The notes below the pieces were generated by a model. It saw only the letters and a list, made by a program, of their open reading frames with translations, was not told the origin of the DNA and made no database searches. A stretch of DNA of 64,000 bases, from NCBI GenBank assembly GCA_000751295.2, contig CCMO02000001.1, forward strand, positions 1,909,501 to 1,973,500, in the 5' to 3' direction. A program made the position numbers and the translations under genes. Within the stretch, counting starts at the first letter, position 1. Each line of letters begins with the position of its first letter. The DNA comes from a bacterium YEK0313 (GTDB lineage: Bacteria; Pseudomonadota; Alphaproteobacteria; Rhizobiales; Phreatobacteraceae). Shown piece after piece: positions 48,033-56,670 of this stretch.

Positions 48033-49337
48033 TCAGGGGTTCTTCATGGCGAGCGCCAGGAAATAGGGCTCGATCGCGGCCAGCGTGCGCTCCAGCGCGC
48101 CGCCGAGACCGGCGACCGTCTCGTTGGCGGCCACGCGCTGGGCGGTGCGCACGCGCGAATCGGTCAGGAGCTGCATGACGCCGCCGGCGAGCGTTTCCGG
48201 ACCGTCGACCTGCAGGGTACCGGCCCGTTCGGCGAGCGCGCCATAGACGGCCTTGAAATTGTGGACATGCGGGCCGTGCAGGATCGCGGCGCCGAGCTTG
48301 GCCGGCTCGATCGGATTCTGGCCGCCGTGGCGGATCAGCGAGCCGCCGAGAAACGCGACCGGAGCAGCGCGATAGAACAGGCCCATCTCGCCGAGCGTAT
48401 CGGCGACATAGATCTCGGTCGCCGCATCCGGCAGCTGCCCTGCGCCGCGCTGGGCGGCCTTCAGCCCGTGCGCGCGGGCAAGCTCGCCGATGGCGGCGCC
48501 GCGCTCGGGATGGCGCGGGGCGATGATGGTGACGAGATCGGGCAGGTGCGCTGCGACCAGCCGGTGCGCCGCCAGCACGATCTCGTCCTCGCCCTCATGG
48601 GTCGAGGCAGCGAGGAAGACCGGCCGCCGGCCGAGGCTGCGCACCAGGGCCGCGGCCGCGGCGGGATCGGCCTCCGGCGCCGGCACGTCGAATTTGAGGT
48701 TGCCCGTGGTCGAGACCCGCGGCGCGCCGAGCGCCTCCAGCCGGCGGGCATCGTCGACGGTCTGGGCGAGGCACAATTCGAAGCGCGAGAGCAGCGAGGC
48801 GATCGATCGCCGCACCCTGAGCCAGCCCTTGAACGAACGCTCGGACATCCGGCCGTTGACCTGGATGAGCGGCGTGCCGCGCGCGGTGGTGCGCATGATC
48901 AGGTTCGGCCAGAGCTCGGACTCGGCGAAGATCGCGAGATCGGGCTGCCAGTGGTCGAGGAAGCGGTCGACGAAGGCCGGCACGTCCCAGGGCATGAACT
49001 GATGGATCGCGCCTTCGGGCAGGCGCTTGGCGGCAAGCGCCGCCGCGGTCCGGGTCACGGTGGTGACCAGGACGGTGACGCCGCGCGACTGCAGGCGCTC
49101 CACCAGCGGCACGATGGACAGGAACTCGCCGACGCTCGCGCCGTGCAGCCAGATCAGCCGGCCGGGCGGCCGCGGGGCGCTGGCCTCGCCGCGCCGCTCG
49201 CGCACCCGCTCCGGGTCCTCCTTGCCCTGACCGAGCCTGCGCCGGGCGACGAGGTCGGCCGCAGGGGCCATGACCGCCATGGTGCGGGCATAGCCGCGCA
49301 GGAGGCCCGTGGTGCGGTAGCGTTGCCACTCAGCCAT
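48033..49337 (-). CDS. waaA: 3-deoxy-D-manno-octulosonic acid (Kdo) transferase
   Basis: A 434-residue GT30 glycosyltransferase that adds Kdo to lipid IVA on the cytoplasmic face of the inner membrane. The N-terminal domain has WLHGASVGEFLSIVPLVERL with the catalytic Glu; TTVTRTAAALAAKRLP and HQFMPWDVPAFVDRFLDHWQ follow; the C-terminal domain has FLAASTHEGEDEIVL, TIIAPRHPERG and FLGGSLIRHGGQNPIEPAKL. It overlaps the DUF374 gene by eight bases and lies 13 bases upstream of lpxK, so these three are one lipid A unit. Confidence 0.93.
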   Translation of the reverse strand: MAEWQRYRTTGLLRGYARTMAVMAPAADLVARRRLGQGKEDPERVRERRGEASAPRPPGRLIWLHGASVGEFLSIVPLVERLQSRGVTVLVTTVTRTAAALAAKRLPEGAIHQFMPWDVPAFVDRFLDHWQPDLAIFAESELWPNLIMRTTARGTPLIQVNGRMSERSFKGWLRVRRSIASLLSRFELCLAQTVDDARRLEALGAPRVSTTGNLKFDVPAPEADPAAAAALVRSLGRRPVFLAASTHEGEDEIVLAAHRLVAAHLPDLVTIIAPRHPERGAAIGELARAHGLKAAQRGAGQLPDAATEIYVADTLGEMGLFYRAAPVAFLGGSLIRHGGQNPIEPAKLGAAILHGPHVHNFKAVYGALAERAGTLQVDGPETLAGGVMQLLTDSRVRTAQRVAANETVAGLGGALERTLAAIEPYFLALAMKNP

Positions 49338-50157
49338 GGCGCGCTCCCGCCGGGCTCGCCGGGTCTGCGGGAGCCGGGCCGGCCGCCGCCTGGCGCGAGG
49401 CAGCCGAGCGGTCGCGCGCCGCTTCCAGTGCCGCGACGTCGGCCTGCGACCACGGGGCCGGCTCCGCCCGGCCTTCGGCGATCTCATAGGCCCGGGCGGT
49501 CGCCCGGTTCATCTCGTCCTCGACTGCCTGGCGCCAGGTCTCGAGCGCCGCGTCATCGGCATCCGCCGGCACCCAGATGGGCTTGCCGGCGACCACTGCG
49601 CCACGCGAGAAGGGCAGGTTGACGCTGGCCTTGTCCCAGGATTTCAGGTCGATGCGCCGCGCCGTGGCCACCGCGATCGGCAGGATCGCCCGGCCGGAAT
49701 GCTTGGCCAGCATGACGATGCCGAAACCGGCCTTGCGCGCGACCTTCGGCACGTCGGCGGTGACCGCCACCGTGACCCCGGCCTCCAGCGTATCGAGCAT
49801 TTCGAAGAAGGCGCCGACGCCGCCCTTGCGGGCGAACTGGCCGCGATGGTCGCCCGAGCCGCGGATGGTGCGGATGCCGAGCTTCTCGGCGGCGATGGCG
49901 TTCATCTCGCCGTCGGCCGAGCGCGAGATCAGCACGGCGGCCTGATATTCGGGCTTGCGCACGAAGGGCGTGAGGAAGTGTTGTCCGTGCCACATCGCGA
50001 AGATGACCGGCAGATTGGCGTCGGCATAATCGTAGAGATCGGGCGGATCGAGCGCGAAGCGGCCGGTCCGCCAGACCAGTTTCAGGTAGCCGGCGAGAAT
50101 GGAGCCGGCTGCCGAGCGCACGCGCGCCGACCGGCCGAGGCGTTTCAGGACGGACAT
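49330..50157 (-). CDS. DUF374 lysophospholipid acyltransferase-like protein
   Basis: A 275-residue protein with the DUF374 fold, distantly related to lipid A and phospholipid acyltransferases. Landmarks: FAMWHGQHFLTPFVRKPEYQ (His in place of the HxxxxD entry), LISRSADGEMNAIAAEKLGI, RTIRGSGDHRGQFARKGGVG and VAVTADVPKVARKAGFGIVM. An Ala/Pro-rich tail extends past residue 235. Membership of the waaA-lpxK operon suggests a role in lipid A or core modification; its substrate is not established. Confidence 0.85.
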   Translation of the reverse strand: MSVLKRLGRSARVRSAAGSILAGYLKLVWRTGRFALDPPDLYDYADANLPVIFAMWHGQHFLTPFVRKPEYQAAVLISRSADGEMNAIAAEKLGIRTIRGSGDHRGQFARKGGVGAFFEMLDTLEAGVTVAVTADVPKVARKAGFGIVMLAKHSGRAILPIAVATARRIDLKSWDKASVNLPFSRGAVVAGKPIWVPADADDAALETWRQAVEDEMNRATARAYEIAEGRAEPAPWSQADVAALEAARDRSAASRQAAAGPAPADPASPAGARHG

Positions 50158-50177
50158 CGGGCCGCGCGCGATCGGCG

Positions 50178-50414
50178 TCAGGCCGCTTCCGGATCGAGCA
50201 GGCGGTGCAGGTGAACGATGAAGAATCGCATTTGCGCGTTGTCCACGGTCTGCTGCGCCCTGCTCTTCCAGGCGGCATGCGCGGTGGCGTAGTTCGGGAA
50301 GATGCCGACAATCTCCAGCTTCGACAGGTCCTTGAACTCGGTGCTGTCGAGCCGGGTCAGCTCGCCGCCGAAGACGAGATGGAGAAGTTGCTTGGCTTCC
50401 TGATGGCCGGTCAT
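50178..50414 (-). CDS. DUF4170 domain protein
   Basis: A 78-residue protein of unknown function. QLLHLVFGGELTRLDSTEF, IVGIFPNYATAHAAWKSRAQ and AQMRFFIVHLHRLLDPE match the small DUF4170 family confined mainly to alphaproteobacteria. It lies between cysQ and the DUF374 gene in the usual order, probably cotranscribed. Confidence 0.85.
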   Translation of the reverse strand: MTGHQEAKQLLHLVFGGELTRLDSTEFKDLSKLEIVGIFPNYATAHAAWKSRAQQTVDNAQMRFFIVHLHRLLDPEAA

Positions 50415-50465
50415 GGCGGCAATCGCTCCGTCGATTCCAAAAAGACCGTTCGCGACGGCCGATCC

Positions 50466-51245
50466 TCAGCGCGGCGTGGCCGTGTCGACCAGGAGCCCGT
50501 GCAGCGCCGGGCCGGCGCAGACGAGCGGAACATGCACCGGAGCGGGCCTGTTGTAGCAGGGCACGGCGCCGTCGAGACCGGTCAATGATGCGCCTGCTTC
50601 GTGCACCAAAAGATCGGCCGCCGCAAGGTCCCAATCATGGCTTTGGCCGCCGGCGAAGGCGACGTCGACCTCCCCGACCGCCACCTTGGCGAAGCGCAGG
50701 GCAAGTGAATGAATCTTGGGCAGGATCACGGCGCCCTGGCGCTGGACCCGCTCGACCATCGGTTTCGGACCCGCGACGCGGGCCCCCGACAGCGTCGCGC
50801 GCGCGCCGGCCGCCATCGGGCGGCCTCCGACCGCGGCGCCGAAGCCGCGGGCGGCGGTGAACACGCGGCGCGCTTCCGGTTCGGCGAGCGCCGCCGCGAC
50901 CGGCCGGCCGTCGCGCACGACGGCGATCGATATGGTCCAGTCCGGCAGGCCGCCGGCAAAGGCGCGGGTGCCGTCGATCGGGTCGACGATGAACACCTCG
51001 CGTCGGGCAAGGCGCGCGGCATCGTCGGCGGTCTCCTCCGACAGCCAGCCGAAATCCGGCCGGGCCGCGCCGAGCCGGTCCTTCAGGAAGCGGTCGATGG
51101 CGATGTCGGCTTCCGTCACCGGCGAGGAATGGCCCTTGGTCCAGGTCTTGACGCCGCGCCTGGCATAGTCGAGCGCCATGCGGCCCGCCTCCTCGGCGAG
51201 CGCCGCCACGAGGTCGCGCAGGACCAGATCCTCAGCGTCCGGCAA
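50466..51245 (-). CDS. cysQ: inositol monophosphatase-family 3'(2'),5'-bisphosphate nucleotidase
   Basis: A 259-residue Mg-dependent phosphatase. Metal site motifs are WLSEETADD, FIVDPIDGTRAFAGGLPDWT and HDWDLAAADLLVHEAG. Such CysQ proteins degrade PAP from sulphate assimilation or dephosphorylate inositol phosphate. The start is an unusual TTG at 51245 that lies within the pmbA 3' end (14-base overlap); the next in-frame ATG is 22 codons in and would remove part of helix 1, so I keep the TTG. Confidence 0.88.
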   Translation of the reverse strand: MPDAEDLVLRDLVAALAEEAGRMALDYARRGVKTWTKGHSSPVTEADIAIDRFLKDRLGAARPDFGWLSEETADDAARLARREVFIVDPIDGTRAFAGGLPDWTISIAVVRDGRPVAAALAEPEARRVFTAARGFGAAVGGRPMAAGARATLSGARVAGPKPMVERVQRQGAVILPKIHSLALRFAKVAVGEVDVAFAGGQSHDWDLAAADLLVHEAGASLTGLDGAVPCYNRPAPVHVPLVCAGPALHGLLVDTATPR

Positions 51246-52581
51246 CGGTCAGGCCTTCGACGAGCACCGTCGGCGCGTTGACATAGTGACGGAACGACAG
51301 GTCGTCGGCGGGCGTCATGTTGAGGAAGATGTCGGCGAGGTTGCCGGCAACGGTGATCTCGGCCACCGGATAGGTCAGCTCGCCGTTCTCGATCCAGAAG
51401 CCGGAACAGCCGCGCGAATAGTCGCCGGTCACCATGTTGACGCCGCTGCCGATCATGTCGGTGACGTAGAGCCCGTCCTTGACCGCGCCGATCAGCGCCG
51501 CGCGCGTCTCGGTGCCCGCGGCGAGATGCAGATTGGTGGTGCCCGGGCTCGGCGCGCCGCCGACGCCGCGGCTTGCATGGCCGGTGGTTTTCAGCCCGAG
51601 CTCGCGGGCGGTGGTCGTGTCGAGCACCCAGCTCTGCAGGACGCCGTCCTCGACCAGCGCCAGCCGGCGCGCCGCCACGCCCTCACCGTCGAAGGGCCGG
51701 GAGCCGAGCCCGCGCCGGCGCGTCGGATCGTCGATGATGGCGACGCCGGGCTTGAACAGGCGCTCGCCGAGCCGGTCGCGCAGGAACGACGTCTTGCGGG
51801 CGATCGACTGGCCGTTGACGGCGGAAGCGAGGTGGCCGGCAAGGCTCGCGGCCATGCGCGGGTCGAAAATCACCGGCACCTTGCGCGTCTCGACCTTGCG
51901 CGGATTGAGGCGCCGGACCGCACGCTCGCCGGCGCTCGCGCCGATCGCCTCGGGCGTCTCGAGATCGCTCCGATGGCAGACCACCGAATAGTCGCTGTCG
52001 CGCTCCATGCCGGTGCCCTCGCCGGCAATGGCGGTCACCTGGAACGAGGTGTTGGAATAGAGCACGGCGCCTTCGAAACCGGTCGAGGTGACCAGGGCGA
52101 AGCCGCCGAGGCCGGTGCCGGCGGCGGCGCCGCCGGACCTGCTCACCCCGGCAACGCCGAGCGCCGCGGCCTCGGCCCGGCGCGCCAGCTCCTCGAGCTC
52201 GCCGACGCTCGCAAGGTTCGGGTCGAGCAGGTCGAGATCGTCCCAGCTGCGGGCGAGATCCGCCGGATCGGCAAGCCCGGCCACCGGATCTTCCGGCGTC
52301 GCGCGGGCGATCGCCACCGCACGCCCGGCGAGCGCCGCGACATCCTCGCGCGGGTCGTTCGAGGAGACCGAGGCCGAGCGCCGGCCGACGAACACCCGCA
52401 GGCCGATATCGTCTCCCTCGGACCGTTCGGTGCCTTCGACCTTGCCTTCACGGAGCTGCACGCTGAGCGACATGCCGCGCACCGCCACCACGTCGCAGGC
52501 ATCGGCCCCGGCCTGGCGCGCGGCCGCGGCCAGCCGGTGCGCCTGGTCGATCAGAATGCGGGTATCGAGGAGATCGGACAT
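51232..52581 (-). CDS. pmbA: TldD/PmbA-family metallopeptidase (PmbA)
   Basis: A 449-residue PmbA-type subunit. In E. coli TldD and PmbA (TldE) form a protease that matures microcin B17 and helps degrade CcdA; PmbA supplies the non-metal subunit. Typical stretches: ERSEGDDIGLRVFVGRRSAS, SSNDPREDVAALAGRAV, VPVIFDPRMAASLAGHLASA, NGQSIARKTSFLRDRLGERL and GVNMVTGDYSRGCSGFWIEN. First gene of the pmbA-cysQ-DUF4170-DUF374-waaA-lpxK block. Confidence 0.92.
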   Translation of the reverse strand: MSDLLDTRILIDQAHRLAAAARQAGADACDVVAVRGMSLSVQLREGKVEGTERSEGDDIGLRVFVGRRSASVSSNDPREDVAALAGRAVAIARATPEDPVAGLADPADLARSWDDLDLLDPNLASVGELEELARRAEAAALGVAGVSRSGGAAAGTGLGGFALVTSTGFEGAVLYSNTSFQVTAIAGEGTGMERDSDYSVVCHRSDLETPEAIGASAGERAVRRLNPRKVETRKVPVIFDPRMAASLAGHLASAVNGQSIARKTSFLRDRLGERLFKPGVAIIDDPTRRRGLGSRPFDGEGVAARRLALVEDGVLQSWVLDTTTARELGLKTTGHASRGVGGAPSPGTTNLHLAAGTETRAALIGAVKDGLYVTDMIGSGVNMVTGDYSRGCSGFWIENGELTYPVAEITVAGNLADIFLNMTPADDLSFRHYVNAPTVLVEGLTVAGR

Positions 52582-52939
52582 GAAGGGCCTATGACCATCG
52601 AGGCGATGGTTCTCGTGTAGGGACGCGCGCGCGCCGATTCAAGGCGGCATCGCGGCGACATCCGCACGATCGCGCGAGCCGGATGACAGGTCGAATTGTG
52701 CCGGCCCTGGTCATGAACGATTCATCCTGGCGCTGAACCTTTGCGAAAGCACATGGCGCAAGCACTCGATAAGCAGTCGAGCCAAGGTTTTCTCAAGCAT
52801 AGCCAGACATCGCGGATTTCTACGATTCAATTGAGCACCGCTTAACCGTTCCCCTTAAGCGGACCGACAAGAAATGCTGCGACAGTCAGGCCAACGACGG
52901 GGCGAGAGCTGATGCAAACAGCCGAAGACCCCAGGGAGC
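52582..52939. other. divergent intergenic region between pmbA and DUF6101 gene
   Basis: No gene seen in 358 bases. It must carry promoters for both directions. Its main structure is a perfect dyad CCGCTTAA-N9-TTAAGCGG (52838-52862), 77 bases before the plus-strand gene, within the locally most AT-rich part. A TTAACC half-site in it recalls CtrA sites, but the spacing is wrong (nine bases, not seven). Confidence 0.55.
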
Positions 52940-53524
52940 ATGCACGTGTCGCGTCAAACCGAATTGAGGAGCGCACCCGCCGGGATCGAGGCCCTCCGCC
53001 TCGATCCCGCCAGCCTGCCGACCCGTTACCTGATGCCCGATGCGGGCGCCGACGGCGGCAGACGAGCGGTGGACCTGTTTCACGACGGGCTGATCATCCG
53101 CCGCACGGTGGGCGGCGCCAGGATGAAGCTGAACCTGCCCTTCGCCGCCTATCAGGGTGTCGCGGTCAGCGTCAGCGAGGGCGCCGAGCCCGGCACCGAT
53201 CGGGTCGAGGTGGTGCTCGTCCATGCCGATGCCAGCCTCAACGTGCCGCTGTTCGTTGCCGCCGACGACACCGAAGTGGTCGCCGAATGGCAGCTCTGGG
53301 GCCGGCGCCTCGGCCTGCCGCTGCTCGTGGTCCAGCCCGACGGCTCGGTGCAGGACGCCTTCGACCGGCTTGGCCAGGTGCTGATCGGCCGGCCGGGACC
53401 GCGTCGGCGCCGGCATTCGGCGCTGCGCAGCCGGCGTCCGATGGCGCTGATGCGCCGCAAGGCCGGCGGCGCCGTGCAGGGCCGGGCCGTGCACCGGGAG
53501 CGCGAGATCATCGCGCGGTCGTGA
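52940..53524 (+). CDS. DUF6101 family protein
   Basis: A 194-residue alphaproteobacterial protein of unknown function. The conserved core runs LDPASLPTRYLMPDAGADGG, VDLFHDGLIIRRTVGGARMK and VEVVLVHADASLNVPLFVAA, followed by WQLWGRRLGLPLLVV. The C-terminus is basic (RPGPRRRRHSALRSRRP). No signal peptide or membrane segment, so probably cytoplasmic. Precedes the DsbA pair on the same strand by about 90 bases. Confidence 0.8.
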   Translation: MHVSRQTELRSAPAGIEALRLDPASLPTRYLMPDAGADGGRRAVDLFHDGLIIRRTVGGARMKLNLPFAAYQGVAVSVSEGAEPGTDRVEVVLVHADASLNVPLFVAADDTEVVAEWQLWGRRLGLPLLVVQPDGSVQDAFDRLGQVLIGRPGPRRRRHSALRSRRPMALMRRKAGGAVQGRAVHREREIIARS

Positions 53525-53617
53525 CGGCCGGGACCACGGCATGCATTGCGCGACGGGGACGGCCTTGCCACATTCGGCACGGCGGGCGCCGCAGGGGCGC
53601 TCCGGAGAACCCGACAG

Positions 53618-54280
53618 ATGCCCTTGACCCGACGCGGCCTCGGCGTGGCCGGAGCGGCCTTTGCCGCGGGACTGGCCGGCACGGCACGGGCGGCCTTCGG
53701 CCAGGCAGCGGCGGAAACGGTCGACGTCACAAAGCTGATGCAGCCCGGCCCCTTGGGCGATTGCGTGCTCGGCGCGCCCGATGCCCCGGTGACGGTGGTC
53801 GAATATGCCTCCGTCACCTGTCCGCACTGCGCGCGGTTCCACACCGCCACCCTGCCGGGCCTGAAGGACAAATATATCGACCGGGGCCACATGCGCCTGG
53901 TGTTCCGCGAGTTCCCGCTGAACCAGCTCGACGTCGCCGCCTATATCTTCGCGCGCTGCACGCTCGGCGCCGGCCGGGCGCTCGGCAATCAGGAGCGCTA
54001 TTTCGTCTATCTGGAGGCGCTGTTCCGCCGGCAGCGCGAGTGGGCGACCGCGACCAATCCGATCGTCGCCCTCGCCGACATCGCCGCCGAAGCCGGCTAT
54101 GCGCGGGGCGATCTCGAACAGTGCCTCAGGGACCAGGCGATCCTCGATGCCGTGCTGCACAGCCGCGACCGGGCGGTGAGCCAGTTCGGCGTCAACTCGA
54201 CGCCGACCTTCTTCGTCAACGGCCGGCGGGCGACCGGTTCCGACGCCGATCTCGCCGCGCTGATCGGCACGCTCTTGTGA
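53618..54280 (+). CDS. DsbA-family thioredoxin-like periplasmic protein (CPHC)
   Basis: A 220-residue exported thiol oxidoreductase. A leader with twin Arg (PLTRRGLGVAGAAFAAGLAG) is followed by a linker and the thioredoxin fold with the redox site VTCPHCARFHTATLPGLKDK, the same CPHC as E. coli DsbA. LRLVFREFPLNQLDVAAYIF-type and NSTPTFFVNGRRA (cis-Pro loop) segments are present. Its paralogue follows 134 bases downstream. In many Hyphomicrobiales a DsbA gene of this type lies beside mutY/DUF721 and smc. Confidence 0.9.
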   Translation: MPLTRRGLGVAGAAFAAGLAGTARAAFGQAAAETVDVTKLMQPGPLGDCVLGAPDAPVTVVEYASVTCPHCARFHTATLPGLKDKYIDRGHMRLVFREFPLNQLDVAAYIFARCTLGAGRALGNQERYFVYLEALFRRQREWATATNPIVALADIAAEAGYARGDLEQCLRDQAILDAVLHSRDRAVSQFGVNSTPTFFVNGRRATGSDADLAALIGTLL

Positions 54281-54414
54281 ACGCGGCCGCACACGGTCTC
54301 GCGCAAGCGTGACCGTCACGGTGCGGGCAAGCGGAAGCCGTCCTGTTGCCACGGTCGGAGGCGACAGGTATTGGCCTTGATCGACCATTTGCTGGGCAAT
54401 AAGGAACAAACCAC

Positions 54415-55110
54415 ATGGCGTTGTCGCGCAGGGAACTTCTCGAGGGGGCGGCCAGCCTCGCGCTGATCGGCGCGACGGCGGGATTTGCCGGCCCCGCCTT
54501 GGCCCAGGCCCCCCGGCGCTCGGCCGCCGAGACCGTCGACGTCGCCGAGCTGATGAAGCCCGGCCCCCTCGGCGACTGCGTGCTGGGCAAGGAAGACGCC
54601 CCGGTCACGATCGTCGAATATGCCTCGCTGACCTGCGGCCACTGCGCCAACTTCCACAACACCATCCTGCCGGGGCTGAAGGAAAAATATATCGACACCG
54701 GCAAGGTCAAGCTGGTGTTCCGCGAGTTCCCGCTGAACCAGCTCGACACCGCCGTCTACATGCTGTCGCGCTGCGCGCTCGGCGCCGACGGCAAGTCGAG
54801 CGGCGACCAGGCGCGCTATTTCGCGCTGGTCGGCGTGTTCTTCAAGGACCAGCGCCAGTGGGCCTTCACCAACGACCCGCTGACCGCGGTCACCAACATC
54901 ACCCGCCAGGCCGGCTTCACCCAGGCCGCCTTCGAGGCCTGCCTCAACAACCAGCCGATTCTCGACGCGCTGAACGCAGTGCGCGACCGCGCCGCCAACA
55001 CGTTCGGCGTCGAATCGACCCCGACCTTCTTCGTCAACGGCAAGCGGGTGCTGGGCGCCCAGCCGCTGGAGGAGTTCGAGAAGATCATCACGCCGCTGCT
55101 GCCGGCCTGA
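54415..55110 (+). CDS. DsbA-family thioredoxin-like periplasmic protein (CGHC)
   Basis: A 231-residue paralogue of the preceding gene, with the redox site SLTCGHCANFHNTILPGLKE. The CGHC dipeptide resembles protein disulphide isomerase rather than DsbA, which suggests a different redox potential. The rest follows the family: VKLVFREFPLNQLDTAVYML and ESTPTFFVNGKRVLGAQPLE. A leader with AGPALA/QAP is present. It is followed by a strong terminator. Tandem duplication with active-site divergence is evident. Confidence 0.9.
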   Translation: MALSRRELLEGAASLALIGATAGFAGPALAQAPRRSAAETVDVAELMKPGPLGDCVLGKEDAPVTIVEYASLTCGHCANFHNTILPGLKEKYIDTGKVKLVFREFPLNQLDTAVYMLSRCALGADGKSSGDQARYFALVGVFFKDQRQWAFTNDPLTAVTNITRQAGFTQAAFEACLNNQPILDALNAVRDRAANTFGVESTPTFFVNGKRVLGAQPLEEFEKIITPLLPA

Positions 55111-55164
55111 TCCCGGCAGCGCCGGGGGCCGCGGGCGCAGCCTCGCGGTTGCTCCCGCCCCAGA

Positions 55165-55204
55165 AACAAAAAGGCCGCCGGGATCGCCCGGCGGCCTTTT
55201 TGTT
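55165..55204. terminator. strong bidirectional Rho-independent terminator
   Basis: A perfect 18-bp stem with a four-base loop ATCG: the left arm is AACAAAAAGGCCGCCGGG and the right arm its exact complement. It has an A tract on the left and a T tract on the right, so it can stop transcription from both the dsbA pair and the convergent ATP synthase operon. Confidence 0.93.
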
Positions 55205-55236
55205 GTCGGTGCGGGCAAGACCCGCCAGGCCTTCGC

Positions 55237-55722
55237 TCAGTTGAGCTTCGCCTTGACCTCGGCGATGCCGGCCTTGATCAGGTCGCTGCCGCCGGCGCCC
55301 TTGGCGATGTCGGCGAGCACGGAACCGGCTGCCGCGGTCGCCACATCGGCCGCAGCCGAACGGACCTCGGCCACCGCCTGGGCTTCCGCCTGGGCGATCT
55401 TGGCCTCGGCCATCTTGGTGCGGCGGGCGACGAAGTCCTCGACCTTGGTCTTGGCTTCGGCGGCCAGGCGCTCGGCATCCGCCTTGGCGGCGGCGACGAT
55501 CTCGACCGCCTCCTTTTCGGCGGCGGCCTGCTTGGCCTTGTAGTCGGCGACGATGGCCTGGGCTTCCTCGCGCAGGCGCTTGGCCTCGGCGAGTTCGCCC
55601 TCGATCTTGCGGCCGCGTTCGTCGATGGCGTTGAGCACGGTCCGGTGGACGCCGAAATAGGCGAGGATCCCGACGAAGATCAGGAAGGCAACGGCAACCC
55701 AGGTTTCAGCTGCGAAAAGCAT
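55237..55722 (-). CDS. atpF: ATP synthase Fo subunit b
   Basis: A 161-residue peripheral-stalk subunit. One N-terminal membrane helix (ETWVAVAFLIFVGILAYFGV) is followed by a long charged, Ala/Glu/Lys-rich coiled coil (about residues 28-135). Last gene of the Fo operon, 13 bases after the b' gene. Length is normal. The terminator follows it. Confidence 0.93.
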   Translation of the reverse strand: MLFAAETWVAVAFLIFVGILAYFGVHRTVLNAIDERGRKIEGELAEAKRLREEAQAIVADYKAKQAAAEKEAVEIVAAAKADAERLAAEAKTKVEDFVARRTKMAEAKIAQAEAQAVAEVRSAAADVATAAAGSVLADIAKGAGGSDLIKAGIAEVKAKLN

Positions 55723-55735
55723 CGTAGCCCTTCCT

Positions 55736-56281
55736 TCAGTTCTTCAGGGCCGCATCGACCGCCTTTTCGACATCGGCCTGCGCCGGCGTCTGGCCGGTGA
55801 GCTGGGCGACGATGCTCGGGGCGGTCTCGATCGCGATGCCGCGGACATTGGCCATGGCCTTTGCCTTGGATTCCGCGATCTGGGCCTCGGCGGCCGTGAG
55901 CTTGGCGCCGAGCTCGGCTTCCAGGCTCTTGCGCTTCGCCTCGGCCTCGGCGGCAACCTTGGCATGGGTTTCGGCGGCGATCGCCTGGGCGTTGTTGCGG
56001 GCATCGCCCAGCGATTTCTCGTAGGCCGCGCCGGCAGCCTCCGATTCCGCCTTGAGGCGCTGGGCCTCGGCGAGGTCGCGCGCGATGCGCTCGCCGCGCT
56101 CCTCCAGGATACCGCCGATACGCGGCAGGATCATCTTGGAGAGCAGCCAGTAGAGCAGGCCGAACGTGATCACCAGCCACAGGATCTGCGACAGGAAGGT
56201 GTCGCCCTGGAAGGGCGGGAACCCGACGCTGCCATGCGCGTCATGCGGCACGGTGGTTCCGGTTGTGGTGGGAGAAGCCAT
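55736..56281 (-). CDS. atpF': ATP synthase Fo subunit b' (second b-type)
   Basis: A 181-residue second b-type stalk subunit, as in photosynthetic and most alphaproteobacterial enzymes. A hydrophilic N-terminal extension of about 28 residues precedes the membrane helix (TFLSQILWLVITFGLLYWLL), then SKMILPRIGGILEERGERIA and the coiled coil. Pairs with subunit b to give a b/b' heterodimer. Confidence 0.92.
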   Translation of the reverse strand: MASPTTTGTTVPHDAHGSVGFPPFQGDTFLSQILWLVITFGLLYWLLSKMILPRIGGILEERGERIARDLAEAQRLKAESEAAGAAYEKSLGDARNNAQAIAAETHAKVAAEAEAKRKSLEAELGAKLTAAEAQIAESKAKAMANVRGIAIETAPSIVAQLTGQTPAQADVEKAVDAALKN

Positions 56282-56386
56282 GGCCGACCTTTAGGGATCT
56301 TGATGCAAGCCGAGAGGGCCCGACGCTGGTGACGTCGAGGCCCCCGGATTGAGAGGGCGGCTGGAGCGCCGCCCGACCGGCTCGTA

Positions 56387-56614
56387 TCAGACTGCGAAGA
56401 GCAGCAGCAGCGCGATCAGCAGCGAGAAGATGCCGAGCGCTTCGGTCACGGCGAAGCCGAAGATCAGGCGGGGGAACTGGCCGTCGGCAGCGCTCGGATT
56501 GCGCAGCGCGCCCGAGAGGAACTGGCCGAAGATGTTGCCCACGCCGACGGCGGCGCCGGCCATGCCGATGCAGGCCAGGCCCGCGCCGAGATACTTAGCT
56601 GCAACCGGATCCAT
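56387..56614 (-). CDS. atpE: ATP synthase Fo subunit c
   Basis: A 75-residue proteolipid with two membrane helices. The proton-carrying carboxylate is Glu58 (FAVTEALGIFSLL); the polar loop RNPSAADGQ lies between the helices. GGAGTTCATCATGG context gives a strong ribosome site (AAGGAG). Located between atpB and atpF' as usual; forms the rotating ring. Confidence 0.94.
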   Translation of the reverse strand: MDPVAAKYLGAGLACIGMAGAAVGVGNIFGQFLSGALRNPSAADGQFPRLIFGFAVTEALGIFSLLIALLLLFAV

Positions 56615-56670
56615 GATGAACTCCTTGAGTGCCGGTAAAGAGGATGTGGGAGAGAAACGCCGCCGCCGGA

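Noticed and set aside
52842..52858. CtrA-binding site (TTAA-N7-TTAA) before the DUF6101 gene.
   Set aside because: The spacing between the TTAA halves is nine bases, not seven.
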